From Deferribacteraceae bacterium (lineage in GTDB: Bacteria; Chrysiogenota; Deferribacteres; Deferribacterales; JAISNW01), in assembly GCA_031278965.1 (NCBI GenBank), contig JAITJJ010000088.1:1-16705 (forward strand): a DNA stretch of 16,705 nt, in the 5' to 3' direction. The position numbers and the translations under genes were made by a program. This document shows, one piece after another, positions 6,792 to 13,973 of the stretch. Position 1 is the first letter of the stretch, and every line of letters begins with the position of its first letter. The notes beneath the pieces are model-generated. The model was given only the letters and a program-made list of their open reading frames with translations. It did not search any database and was not told where the DNA came from.

Positions 6792-7874
6792 ATGATCCTC
6801 TATGATAAATCTCTGAACATGAAATTTCATGACTATGGAATTATGCTTCCCATAGCGGACAATAGGGCAAGGCGGGTTTTGGAGCATCTTGGAATTGATG
6901 AAACATCTGTATACACCCTGGATACCGTCCGCGCAATTTACGGCTTTCCGCAGGGAATAACCGAAGAGGATATTGGGCGCGTCCACTCCGCAAGGCATAC
7001 CGAGAGTTTATTCAGGGATGAACAGAGTCTAAAAGAAGCACTGCTTGCCTGCTATGAACTTGTTGACGAAGACGGGCGGCTTAACCGCTATGAACCTAAG
7101 CACGCAAAAAAACCGCTTACAGATATATTCAAAACCATCCTCCTTCAGAATTTCGGTTCATATTCCGCATGCCGCCTTGCATTAAGAGGCGGGAATACCC
7201 ATTTTAACGCCAAAAATTTCTGCTTCTATCTGGGGGGCGGAAACCACCATGCCCGCTATAACGAAGGCTCCGGCTTCTGTCTAATGAACGATAGCATAAT
7301 AGCCGCCCGCAAACTTCAAGCCGAAGGGAGTGCATCATTGATATGGATAATAGATGTTGATGCCCATAAGGGCGACGGTTGTGCTGAACTTGTGAACATT
7401 TTACGTAAACAGGGGGATCTGTCCGCCGAGAGAGGGGATGATATATTAACATTGTCCGTGCATATGGCGGGGGGGTGGCCGTTGGACATAGAGCACCTTA
7501 AACGTTCACTGAGGGAAAATTCTATGAATTATGCCCCGTTTGCCCCGTCTGATCTGGATATACCGATTGCCGAGGGGGAAGAAGAGCTTTATCTCCCGCT
7601 CCTTTCAGAGGGGTTGCTGAAGTTGGAAAGGCTGTCCTCAAAAAGAGCGGATATTGCAATAGTTATTGACGGAGACGATCCGTATATTAAAGACGAACTC
7701 CCGTCCGCCTCTCTCTTAAAGCTCTCCTTAGAGCAGATGCTGCAGCGGGATCGCCATATATTTGACTTCTTGCAAGACAGAGGTATCCCTTCCGCATGGT
7801 TTATGGCTGGGGGATACGGAGATAACGCTTGGGAACCAGTGGCATATTTTCTGAAAAGCATAATGAGGTTTTAG
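6792..7874 (+). CDS. Histone deacetylase superfamily (class IV-like) zinc amidohydrolase
   Basis: This 360-residue protein of the HDAC/acetoin-utilisation/acetylpolyamine amidohydrolase superfamily probably removes an acyl group from an amine by zinc-dependent hydrolysis. The substrate could be a lysine side chain, a polyamine or a small metabolite. The His pair H152-H153 lies in G-G-G-N-H-H-A. Zinc ligands D190 and H192 lie in D-V-D-A-H-K-G-D-G, where most relatives have H-H-G and the second His is Lys here. The third ligand is in D-G-D-D-P (D296 or D295). The transition-state Tyr is Y342 in A-G-G-Y-G. The D-x-D-A-H form recalls class IV HDACs. The active site looks complete. There is no signal peptide, so it is probably cytosolic. 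It stands alone between the pseudogene segment and the ftsB promoter, with only a weak TAAG before its ATG. Confidence 0.85.
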   Translation: MILYDKSLNMKFHDYGIMLPIADNRARRVLEHLGIDETSVYTLDTVRAIYGFPQGITEEDIGRVHSARHTESLFRDEQSLKEALLACYELVDEDGRLNRYEPKHAKKPLTDIFKTILLQNFGSYSACRLALRGGNTHFNAKNFCFYLGGGNHHARYNEGSGFCLMNDSIIAARKLQAEGSASLIWIIDVDAHKGDGCAELVNILRKQGDLSAERGDDILTLSVHMAGGWPLDIEHLKRSLRENSMNYAPFAPSDLDIPIAEGEEELYLPLLSEGLLKLERLSSKRADIAIVIDGDDPYIKDELPSASLLKLSLEQMLQRDRHIFDFLQDRGIPSAWFMAGGYGDNAWEPVAYFLKSIMRF

Positions 7875-7892
7875 ATATCTCTATATTTGAGC

Positions 7893-7921
7893 TTGTTATC
7901 ACCCGCATTATTTGTTAAAAT
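7893..7921 (+). promoter_or_regulatory. Sigma70-type promoter for the ftsB operon
   Basis: TTGTTA (7893-7898) and TAAAAT (7916-7921) are separated by exactly 17 bases, in the gap after the deacetylase-like gene. This is the first sizeable gap before a run of tightly packed genes, as expected for an operon promoter. The -35 matches consensus at 4 of 6 bases and the -10 at 5 of 6. Confidence 0.6.
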
Positions 7922-7938
7922 ACCCACATGCTGACAAG

Positions 7939-7959
7939 GGGCTGAGAAAGCCCGTTTTT
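7939..7959 (+). promoter_or_regulatory. Small hairpin with T-run in the ftsB leader
   Basis: GGGCT (7939-7943) and AGCCC (7949-7953) can pair around a GAGAA loop and are followed by G and five Ts. The structure lies between the predicted promoter and the ftsB ATG, and resembles a minimal intrinsic terminator or attenuator. The stem is only 5 bp, so any effect may be partial. Confidence 0.4.
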
Positions 7960-7974
7960 AATTTTGAGGCATTT

Positions 7975-8262
7975 ATGAAAACTCTTATAATTTATACAGT
8001 TATTGTCGTTTTGCTCTTGTTTTACCTAATATTCGGGCATAACGGCATAGTAAAATACAATGAGATGCTCTCTGTTCAGAGGAGCTATGAATCTGAGATT
8101 CAAAAGTTAGACGAAAAGATTGCATACCTTCAGCGGGAATTGGAGCTTATAAAGCAAGACAATGCATATCTTGAATATGTTATAAAACGAGAGTTGGGGC
8201 TTCAAAAATCCGATGAAGATCAATATATTTTAGTTGACAATGCAACAACTCTCGGTCAGTGA
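7975..8262 (+). CDS. ftsB: FtsB/DivIC-type septum formation initiator protein
   Basis: This 95-residue bitopic membrane protein of the cell-division FtsBLQ complex has a very short cytoplasmic N-terminus and one hydrophobic helix at about residues 3-20. A coiled coil follows (about 30-66) with the typical K-L-D-E-K-I-x-x-L-Q-R-E-L-E heptads. The conserved membrane-distal segment is Y-L-E-Y-V-I-K-R-E-L-G-L. I chose the ATG at 7975 because GAGG (7966-7969) lies 5 bases before it. The hydrophobic helix then starts at once, as is usual for FtsB. A longer frame from a TTG at 7912 would add 21 residues overlapping the -10 region and leader hairpin, so I reject it. The 3' end overlaps xseA. Confidence 0.88.
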   Translation: MKTLIIYTVIVVLLLFYLIFGHNGIVKYNEMLSVQRSYESEIQKLDEKIAYLQRELELIKQDNAYLEYVIKRELGLQKSDEDQYILVDNATTLGQ

Positions 8263-9589
8263 ACTTATCGCTCAACTTAACAGGCTGGTTGCACGGGAGT
8301 TTCCAGAAAGAATCCGCGTGTCAGGCGAGGTTGTCGGTTTAAGCCGTCCGGGGAGCGGTCATATCTATTTTACCCTTATGGAAGCGGATGCCAAGATAAG
8401 GTGCGTCTATTTCAGAGGGAATATCTTAAAGAGCGCCTTTATACCAAAAGACGGCGATAAAGTTGAAGTTGACGGAGAAGCACGGGTATACCCTCAAGAC
8501 GGGAGTTTTCAGATTATTGTCCGTCAGATACGGTATAATGCAGAAGGCGAGTATTGGAAGGCATTTGCTCTCCTCTGTAAAAAATTGGAGGGCGAGGGAC
8601 TTTTTGATGCCTCCCGCAAGAAGGAGATTAGGAAATATCCTGAAAGGATCGCTCTGCTTACTGCTGAAAACGGCGCCGCCATAACCGATTTCTTGGTGAC
8701 AGCAAAGGCAAAGCGGTTGTTTTTTAATATTGATATATACCCTATCCCTGTTCAGGGGGCGGAGAACGCCCCGTTGATTGCAAAGGCAATTGCCAAAGTT
8801 TCCTCACAGGCAGTCAGATATGATGCCCTGGTGCTTACAAGGGGGGGCGGCGCTTTGGAAGATCTCTCTGTGTTCAATGATGAACGGGTGGTGAGGGCGC
8901 TTGCCGCATCCAATGTCCCGACCGTTTCCGCTATAGGGCACGAGAGGGATATTACAATATGCGATTTTGCGGCTGATATTCGTGTCGCCACTCCAACCGC
9001 TGCCGCAGAACTTCTTACAAAAGAGTATGCGGCGGCTATCGTTCTATTGGAAAAATATTATATGGATTTTACAAAATCGTTGATTAAGCGTGTAGAAATT
9101 GCTAATATAACATTTGATAACTTTGTTGCTAAGCTATATTCTGGCGCAGTTGCAAAAAGAGCGGAGCGTTACTGTTTTTTGCTTGAAGCCTCGTATCGGC
9201 GTATCACAACCGGTTTAAGAGAGTTTATTGTAGAGAAAGACAAGGAGTTTTCACTCCTTTCAGGAAGGCTTATAGCCATAGCCCCAAATAATAGACTTCC
9301 CGTTATGAAAGCCGCCGTTGATGCTTTGCAGTCGCGTCTTATAAATGCCGCTCATTTGCGCTTTAAAGAGCTTTCCTTTGCTCTTGCCTCTTTTGAGGAG
9401 CGGTTGCGCCTTGCGGATCCAGACAGGTTGCTTGCGGCAGGTTACTCTATGATATATAAAGACGGTGTCGTGATAAGCTCCGTTTCGGATTTAAACTCTG
9501 GAGATGCGATCTCCGTAAGGGTTCTGGACGGTGCGGCGGATGCAAGGATAGAGAGTATACATAATAATATTTTAGGAGAGAGACGATAG
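8240..9589 (+). CDS. xseA: Exodeoxyribonuclease VII large subunit
   Basis: This is the catalytic and DNA-binding subunit of exonuclease VII, which degrades single-stranded DNA from both ends. The N-terminal OB-fold spans about residues 1-100 (S-V-S-E-L-I, then G-H-I-Y-F-T-L). The catalytic domain carries the family signature L-T-R-G-G-G-A-L-E-D-L, F-N-D-E, A-I-G-H-E-R-D and T-P-T-A-A-A-E-L. A long coiled-coil region follows, and then a C-terminal G-Y-S-M-I segment. The ATG at 8240 gives 449 residues; a TTG at 8234 would add two. Neither has a strong ribosome binding site, and the start overlaps ftsB by 23 bases, so translation is probably coupled. The partner small-subunit gene xseB, often adjacent, is not in this window. 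Confidence 0.95.
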   Translation: MQQLSVSELIAQLNRLVAREFPERIRVSGEVVGLSRPGSGHIYFTLMEADAKIRCVYFRGNILKSAFIPKDGDKVEVDGEARVYPQDGSFQIIVRQIRYNAEGEYWKAFALLCKKLEGEGLFDASRKKEIRKYPERIALLTAENGAAITDFLVTAKAKRLFFNIDIYPIPVQGAENAPLIAKAIAKVSSQAVRYDALVLTRGGGALEDLSVFNDERVVRALAASNVPTVSAIGHERDITICDFAADIRVATPTAAAELLTKEYAAAIVLLEKYYMDFTKSLIKRVEIANITFDNFVAKLYSGAVAKRAERYCFLLEASYRRITTGLREFIVEKDKEFSLLSGRLIAIAPNNRLPVMKAAVDALQSRLINAAHLRFKELSFALASFEERLRLADPDRLLAAGYSMIYKDGVVISSVSDLNSGDAISVRVLDGAADARIESIHNNILGERR

Positions 9590-10063
9590 ATGAACACAAT
9601 TCCTATCACACAGACTGGCTATGATAGGCTGAAAGCTGAGTTGGAGAAACTCAAGAGCGTTGATCGCAAAGAGGTAATTGAGGCGATAAAAGAGGCGCGT
9701 GCCCATGGGGATCTTAGCGAAAACGCTGAATACGATGCCGCAAAGGAACGGCAAGGGATCATTGAAGCGCGGATATCAGAGCTTGAAGCAAAGATTCCTA
9801 TGCTTGAAATCATCGATATTTCAAAATTAAAAGGTGAACGTGTAATATTTGGCGCCACAGTGGAGATGGAAAATGTTGACAACGGAGAGCGAAGAGTATT
9901 TACCATTGTGGGACCGGATGAATCTGATATTTCAACGGGCAAAGTTTCGGTGCTTTCCCCCATGGCAAAAGCGGTGATTGGTAAGAAAGCCGGAGATGAC
10001 GCTGTAGTTCAAGCCCCCGGCGGTGAGATTGAGTATGAGATATTAAAGGTTTTCTTTGCATGA
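9590..10063 (+). CDS. greA: Transcription elongation factor GreA
   Basis: It enters the secondary channel of backtracked RNA polymerase and stimulates cleavage of the nascent RNA 3' end. The length of 157 residues is standard. The N-terminal coiled-coil finger carries the characteristic G-D-L-S-E-N-A-E-Y-D-A-A-K-E tip, whose acidic residues coordinate the catalytic Mg2+. The C-terminal FKBP-like domain has the expected I-V-G-x-D-E and S-P-x-x-K-A-x-I-G-K elements. The ATG directly follows the xseA TAG, with AGGAG at 9574-9578. Its end overlaps pgsA by 4 bases (ATGA). Confidence 0.97.
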   Translation: MNTIPITQTGYDRLKAELEKLKSVDRKEVIEAIKEARAHGDLSENAEYDAAKERQGIIEARISELEAKIPMLEIIDISKLKGERVIFGATVEMENVDNGERRVFTIVGPDESDISTGKVSVLSPMAKAVIGKKAGDDAVVQAPGGEIEYEILKVFFA

Positions 10064-10668
10064 AACACATCCCCAACGCCATAACCATCCTGCGGATTCT
10101 CCTTGTTCCCCTCTGCATGTATCTTATGTATTCAGAATATCCGTATGCTTTTATCTTTGCTACCTTCTTTTTTATTGTAGCATCCGTAACAGATATATTG
10201 GATGGTTATATTGCCCGCAAGTATAAATTGGTTTCCAATATCGGCAAGGTGCTTGATCCTGTCGCGGATAAGATAATTGTCACCGCCGCCATGGTGGTTT
10301 TAGTAGACCTTGACCTTGTGCCTGCATGGCTTGTGGTGCTTATGCTTTTTAGGGATTTTGCAGTGGGCGCTCTCAGAGACGTTGCCTCCGCAAGCGGAAC
10401 TATCATTGCCGCTGGCTTTTGGGGAAAGATGAAGACGATATTTCAGATGGTTGCCCTCTCCTGTATTATATTCAACCATGATCTTCCGGTGTTTCCGCCG
10501 TTCGGCATCAATCGGTATCCCGACGGTTCCATATATATTGTCTCATCCTTTGCCCTCCCTGTTTATGAGATTGGGATGGGGATATTATATGTTTCCCTTG
10601 CCCTCTCTATCTATTCGGGGATAATCTATTTTAAGAACTTTGTCCATGGGATGAAGGGGAAACTTTAA
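10060..10668 (+). CDS. pgsA: CDP-diacylglycerol-glycerol-3-phosphate 3-phosphatidyltransferase
   Basis: This inner-membrane enzyme makes phosphatidylglycerol phosphate, the committed step to phosphatidylglycerol and cardiolipin. The complete CDP-alcohol phosphotransferase signature is present: D45, D48-G49, A52-R53, G62, D66 and D70. The spacing is exactly D-x2-DG-x2-AR-x8-G-x3-D-x3-D. Hydrophobic segments at the N-terminus, around residues 28-45, 85-100, 125-140 and at the C-terminus fit the multi-pass family fold. The N-terminal I-P-N-x-x-T-I-x-R-I motif favours PgsA over other family members. It has 202 residues and is coupled to greA by a 4-base overlap. Confidence 0.94.
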   Translation: MKHIPNAITILRILLVPLCMYLMYSEYPYAFIFATFFFIVASVTDILDGYIARKYKLVSNIGKVLDPVADKIIVTAAMVVLVDLDLVPAWLVVLMLFRDFAVGALRDVASASGTIIAAGFWGKMKTIFQMVALSCIIFNHDLPVFPPFGINRYPDGSIYIVSSFALPVYEIGMGILYVSLALSIYSGIIYFKNFVHGMKGKL

Positions 10669-10684
10669 AAACGGAGCAGCGGTT

Positions 10685-11638
10685 TTGGCGGATAAACCTG
10701 TAGGGGTAACATTGGGGGATCCTTCGGGGGTCGGTCCGGAGATTACGGCAAAGCTCCTTCTGGATACCGATTTCATAAAAAAGTTCCCTTTCATTCCGAT
10801 AGGGAAACGGAGTATTCTTGATGATACATTCCGCTTAATCCTAAAAACCGATCCCCCGCCGTATCCGATCATTGAAACGCTTTCCCCGATAACCGTTGCG
10901 ATCCGTTACGGCGTATCTTCCGCTGAATACGGGGAGCTTTCCATGTCGTTTATCCGGACAGGGGTGGATGCGGCGTTAAGCGGATCAATATCCGCCATAG
11001 TTACCGCCCCCATAAATAAACACTCTGTCTCCCTTGCGGGGTACCCTTTTGCCGGTCATACCGAATATTTGGGATACCTCACCGGGAGCACCGATTTTTC
11101 AATGATGCTTGTGTCCCCCCATTACAGGGTTATCACTGCCACCACCCATATACCGATTAAAATAGTTGCCGAAAGTATTACTCAAGATATAATTTTACGC
11201 GCCATAAAAAACGCCCATAAGGCGGGGGCACTCTTTGGCATATCTTCGCCGATTGTGGCTGTCTGCGCCCTTAACCCTCATGCGGGGGACGGCGGAGTGA
11301 TAGGAGATGAGGAGGAGCTTATAATTGAGCCTGCTATAAAAACCGCCCAAGCCGAAGGGATAGACGCCCGCGGAGCTTTTCCTGCGGATTCCCTCTTTAC
11401 CTGTCCGAATACCTTTGATTTTGCGGTATCCATATATCACGATCAAGGGTTAATCCCGATAAAGATGGACGGTTTCGGCTCCGCCGTCAATGTTACCCTA
11501 AACCTCCCCATAATCCGCACCTCCGTGGATCACGGCACAGCCTTTGATATTGCGGGGAAAGGTTTGGCGAGCCCCGCTAGTCTCCGTTCAGCGGTAATAT
11601 TGGCGCATAAGATTGCGGGGAGGGCAATTTGCTTATAA
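10685..11638 (+). CDS. pdxA: 4-hydroxythreonine-4-phosphate dehydrogenase
   Basis: It oxidises 4-phosphohydroxy-L-threonine in the DXP-dependent route to pyridoxal 5'-phosphate. Hallmarks in order are G-D-P-S-G-V-G-P-E (11-19), T-A-P-I-N-K, G-H-T-E-Y-L (124-129), N-P-H-A-G-D-G-G and Y-H-D-Q-G-L-I-P-I-K (251-260). The last is R-T-S-V-D-H-G-T-A-F-D-I-A-G-K-G. The probable metal ligands are H155, H199 and H252. The start is TTG at 10685 with GGAG at 10673-10676; no ATG fits, because the conserved G-D-P motif begins 10 codons later. The length is 317 residues, slightly short for the family but with all motifs intact. The end overlaps rsmA by 10 bases, a pairing (pdxA-rsmA) also known in other bacteria. 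Confidence 0.95.
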   Translation: MADKPVGVTLGDPSGVGPEITAKLLLDTDFIKKFPFIPIGKRSILDDTFRLILKTDPPPYPIIETLSPITVAIRYGVSSAEYGELSMSFIRTGVDAALSGSISAIVTAPINKHSVSLAGYPFAGHTEYLGYLTGSTDFSMMLVSPHYRVITATTHIPIKIVAESITQDIILRAIKNAHKAGALFGISSPIVAVCALNPHAGDGGVIGDEEELIIEPAIKTAQAEGIDARGAFPADSLFTCPNTFDFAVSIYHDQGLIPIKMDGFGSAVNVTLNLPIIRTSVDHGTAFDIAGKGLASPASLRSAVILAHKIAGRAICL

Positions 11639-12423
11639 AAAAGTATTTAGACTCCGCCCGTCGCCCCAAAAAACAGTTGGGGCAGCACTTTTTAACCAAT
11701 CCCGCATATATCGCAAAGATTGCGGACACCGCGCAGATTGCCCGCGATACCCCCGTCATAGAGATAGGACCAGGCGCAGCTAGCCTGACGGAAGAACTTC
11801 TTCGCCGCACTGAAAGGTTAAAAGTCATAGAGTTTGACCGGGATGCCGCCCGTTTCATTGAAGAAAACTTCCCAAATCTAGATATTATCGCTTCCGATGT
11901 TCTTAAAACGGATCTTTCTGCAATCTTCGGGGAAAAAGCTGTTATAGTCGGCAACCTCCCGTATAACATATCCGTAAAGATACTTGAACACTGCACAAAC
12001 CATATTGCGGCATTTTCACGCCTTGTGTTCATGTTTCAGAGCGAAGCGGCGGATCGAATTATTGCAAACGCGGGGAGCAAGACTTACTCCTCCCTCTCTG
12101 TATATGCCGCTTATTACTATGCTGTCCGTCGGATTTGCCGTATTGGAGGAGGGAACTTTTTTCCAAAGACCAGAGTATCTTCCTCTGTTCTGGAATTTGT
12201 GCCTCACCCCTCCCGCCTCCTCCCAAGCGGGCAAGAGAGCGGTTTTTTCGCCTTTGTCAGAGATTGCTTTAAACAGAAGAGGAAGACCTTAAAAAATAAT
12301 GTAGCGTATGCCGCGGCAAACTTTAAAGCGCTCTCCCTGCCAGATAACATTAGGGCGGAACAGCTTACCCTATCTGATTTTGCCAAGCTGTATCTTATGA
12401 CTGCCTATCAGACAAAATTATGA
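11629..12423 (+). CDS. rsmA: 16S rRNA (adenine1518/1519-N6)-dimethyltransferase
   Basis: Also called KsgA, it dimethylates two adjacent adenosines near the 3' end of 16S rRNA late in small-subunit assembly. It has G-Q-H-F-L at residues 18-22, the SAM-binding E-I-G-P-G at 45-49, an acidic residue in V-I-E-F-D, and the catalytic N-L-P-Y-N-I-S at 109-115. The C-terminal helical domain includes F-V-R-D-C-F-K-Q-K-R-K-T-L. The start is TTG, preceded by GGGGAGGG (about 11616-11623). At 264 residues it is a normal length. The final codons overlap the next gene in an ATGA arrangement. Confidence 0.95.
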   Translation: MLIKKYLDSARRPKKQLGQHFLTNPAYIAKIADTAQIARDTPVIEIGPGAASLTEELLRRTERLKVIEFDRDAARFIEENFPNLDIIASDVLKTDLSAIFGEKAVIVGNLPYNISVKILEHCTNHIAAFSRLVFMFQSEAADRIIANAGSKTYSSLSVYAAYYYAVRRICRIGGGNFFPKTRVSSSVLEFVPHPSRLLPSGQESGFFAFVRDCFKQKRKTLKNNVAYAAANFKALSLPDNIRAEQLTLSDFAKLYLMTAYQTKL

Positions 12424-13034
12424 CTTATCATCAAGACACCCCCCTCTGTGAGGCACTTTTTGCAGTAACCGATACAGAAACCGCCGTAACTTCGGATGGG
12501 TTAAGATTGGTGGAGATAGCGTCCGTAAAAGTACTCCCCGGCTTTCGGATAGATTTTCCTAACGCTTTCCAAACCCTCGTAAATCCGGGATTCCCCATAG
12601 ACAGGTTCTCTATGTCTTTGCACGGAATAACCGACAGCATGACCGAGAACGCCCCCCATGAGGACGAGGCGGTAAACCAACTTGCAGAATTTATTGAAGG
12701 AGCCATATTTGTGGCACATAATCTTTCTTTTGATCACGGACTCATATCCTCCGCTATGAAGCGGCATAAAATAATTTCCCCGGTAAGCTATCTCTTTGAT
12801 ACCCTTAAGCTCTCAAGGCGGCTATATCCGTATCTTCCAAACCATAAACTTGACACTTTGATACAGGTTTTCTCCCTTGCTTCCCCCAGAGATGTCCGCC
12901 ACAGGGCGCTATACGATGCGGATGTGACGGCGCTCCTATTTGTGAAGATGCTTGGGGAGCTTTCGGAAAGAGGCGTAAAAACGCTTGGGGATCTATGCTC
13001 TATGCTTCAGGGATTAAAAGATGAAAGAAAATAA
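12420..13034 (+). CDS. DEDDh-type 3'-5' exonuclease (DnaQ/PolIII epsilon-like)
   Basis: This 204-residue protein is a stand-alone RNase T/DnaQ-superfamily exonuclease. The catalytic residues are all visible: D18-T-E20 in the first motif, D105 in A-H-N-L-S-F-D, and H161/D166 in H-R-A-L-Y-D-A-D. That makes it a DEDDh enzyme able to remove 3' nucleotides with two metal ions. The first motif reads D-T-E-T where many relatives have D-x-E-T-T-G, a minor variation. It lacks a polymerase domain or GIY-YIG extension, so it could be the proofreading epsilon subunit, a repair exonuclease or an RNA-trimming enzyme. The sequence does not decide among these. It starts inside the rsmA stop (4-base overlap) and overlaps the TatD gene by 14 bases. 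Confidence 0.88.
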   Translation: MTYHQDTPLCEALFAVTDTETAVTSDGLRLVEIASVKVLPGFRIDFPNAFQTLVNPGFPIDRFSMSLHGITDSMTENAPHEDEAVNQLAEFIEGAIFVAHNLSFDHGLISSAMKRHKIISPVSYLFDTLKLSRRLYPYLPNHKLDTLIQVFSLASPRDVRHRALYDADVTALLFVKMLGELSERGVKTLGDLCSMLQGLKDERK

Positions 13035-13851
13035 TATCATAGCGGAAAGAGGGCACGCTCTCTTTCTTACAGATTCCCACGCCCACCTTCACTTCCCTCC
13101 GCTTGCGGAAGATATCCCCGCAGTCCTAAGGAGGGCGGCGGAGAAAGGAGTGCGGCGGATTCTGAACATAGGAACAGGTTTGGATGACAGCCGAAAAGCG
13201 GCGGAGGCAGCCGAAAGGTATGACGGAGTTTACGCCGCAATTGGGGTTCACCCCCACGACGCGGATAACTTTTCCCGTCGTGATATTTCAAAATTTGAAG
13301 AGCTTTTTAAGTTGCCGAAGGTGATAGCGGTTGGGGAAGTCGGGCTTGATTTTTATAGGAATTTAAGTCCCCCTAAAGCGCAGGAATGGGTTTTTGCCGT
13401 CATGCTTGATATTGCCTTCGCCCGCAAACTTCCAGTTATCATTCACTCAAGAGATGCCGCTACGGATACGGCAATGATTTTAAGACAGATGGATACGGAC
13501 AACTCCGTTCCGATTATTCTTCACTGCTTTAACGGCTCCGATGAGCTTTTGGATTTCGGAATTAATCGCGGCAACGTATTTTTCTCCTTTGCGGGCAATC
13601 TTACCTATAAAAAAGCGGAAAAGATAACAGCGTCCCTTTCGCAGCTAAGCGTTGACAGAATATTAATTGAAACCGATGCGCCCTATCTTGCTCCCCACCC
13701 TCTGAGGGGGAAAGATAACGAGCCTTCTTTTATAGTCCATACGGCGGAGTTTCTTGCAAAAAATAAGAATATTACCCACGATGAACTCGCTCTAAATTTG
13801 GAAAAAAATTTTTCCGGGATTTTTGGTTCACTTGATATAACGTGTTGCTAG
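13021..13851 (+). CDS. TatD-family metal-dependent hydrolase/DNase
   Basis: This is a 276-residue TIM-barrel metallohydrolase. Members include E. coli TatD (3'-5' DNase/RNase) and the YcfH/YabD group. The metal and catalytic residues are H20 and H22 in D-S-H-A-H-L, E106 in G-E-V-G-L-D-F, H142 in I-H-S-R-D-A, H168 in L-H-C-F and D219 in E-T-D-A-P-Y-L. All six are conserved. The N-terminus is about 15 residues longer than usual before the D-S-H motif; the ATG at 13021 overlaps the preceding exonuclease gene, and no nearer good start is evident. The stop codon lies in the first copy of an 18-bp tandem repeat. Coupling of two nucleases in the operon suggests a shared role in nucleic-acid turnover, which is inference. 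Confidence 0.93.
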   Translation: MKENNIIAERGHALFLTDSHAHLHFPPLAEDIPAVLRRAAEKGVRRILNIGTGLDDSRKAAEAAERYDGVYAAIGVHPHDADNFSRRDISKFEELFKLPKVIAVGEVGLDFYRNLSPPKAQEWVFAVMLDIAFARKLPVIIHSRDAATDTAMILRQMDTDNSVPIILHCFNGSDELLDFGINRGNVFFSFAGNLTYKKAEKITASLSQLSVDRILIETDAPYLAPHPLRGKDNEPSFIVHTAEFLAKNKNITHDELALNLEKNFSGIFGSLDITCC

Positions 13852-13883
13852 GGAGAACTGCTCAACTAGGGAGACTTGCTGAA
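13848..13883 (+). repeat. Imperfect 18-bp tandem duplication at the end of tatD
   Basis: Two consecutive 18-base units (13848-13865 and 13866-13883), each beginning CTAGGGAGA, differ at 3 positions. The first unit contains the tatD stop codon, and the second supplies another in-frame TAG at 13867. There is no third copy. Confidence 0.75.
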
Positions 13884-13920
13884 AAACTACCTGCTTTTTT
13901 GTTGATCTCCCAATCTCTCC

Positions 13921-13949
13921 TTGCCATAATCGGATTTTTTTAATATAAC
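13921..13949 (+). promoter_or_regulatory. Sigma70-type promoter for the ferredoxin-dut-HAD-hypF operon
   Basis: TTGCCA (13921-13926) and TATAAC (13944-13949) are separated by 17 bases. Each matches consensus at 5 of 6 positions. The promoter lies in the only clear gap between the TatD gene and the ferredoxin gene, with the predicted start of transcription around 13956. Confidence 0.65.
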
Positions 13950-13958
13950 AACTGTTAT
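13945..13958 (+). promoter_or_regulatory. Palindrome overlapping the -10 element (possible operator)
   Basis: ATAACA and TGTTAT form a perfect 6-bp inverted repeat with a 2-base centre. It covers the -10 element and the probable transcription start. That position suits a repressor site, but no regulator can be assigned. Confidence 0.35.
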
Positions 13959-13973
13959 GCTTTGGAGGAAACA

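Noticed and set aside
7936..7960. Possible TPP riboswitch: GGGGCTGAGAAAGCCCG resembles part of the thi-box.
   Set aside because: The essential downstream C-T-G-A-T-C-T-G-G and A-T-G-C-C-A-G-C-G elements are absent, the leader is too short, and the downstream genes are unrelated to thiamine. A simple hairpin explains the match.
7912..8262. Longer ftsB start at TTG 7912.
   Set aside because: It would begin inside the spacer of the predicted promoter and translate the leader hairpin; ATG 7975 has a good ribosome binding site and the usual FtsB N-terminus.
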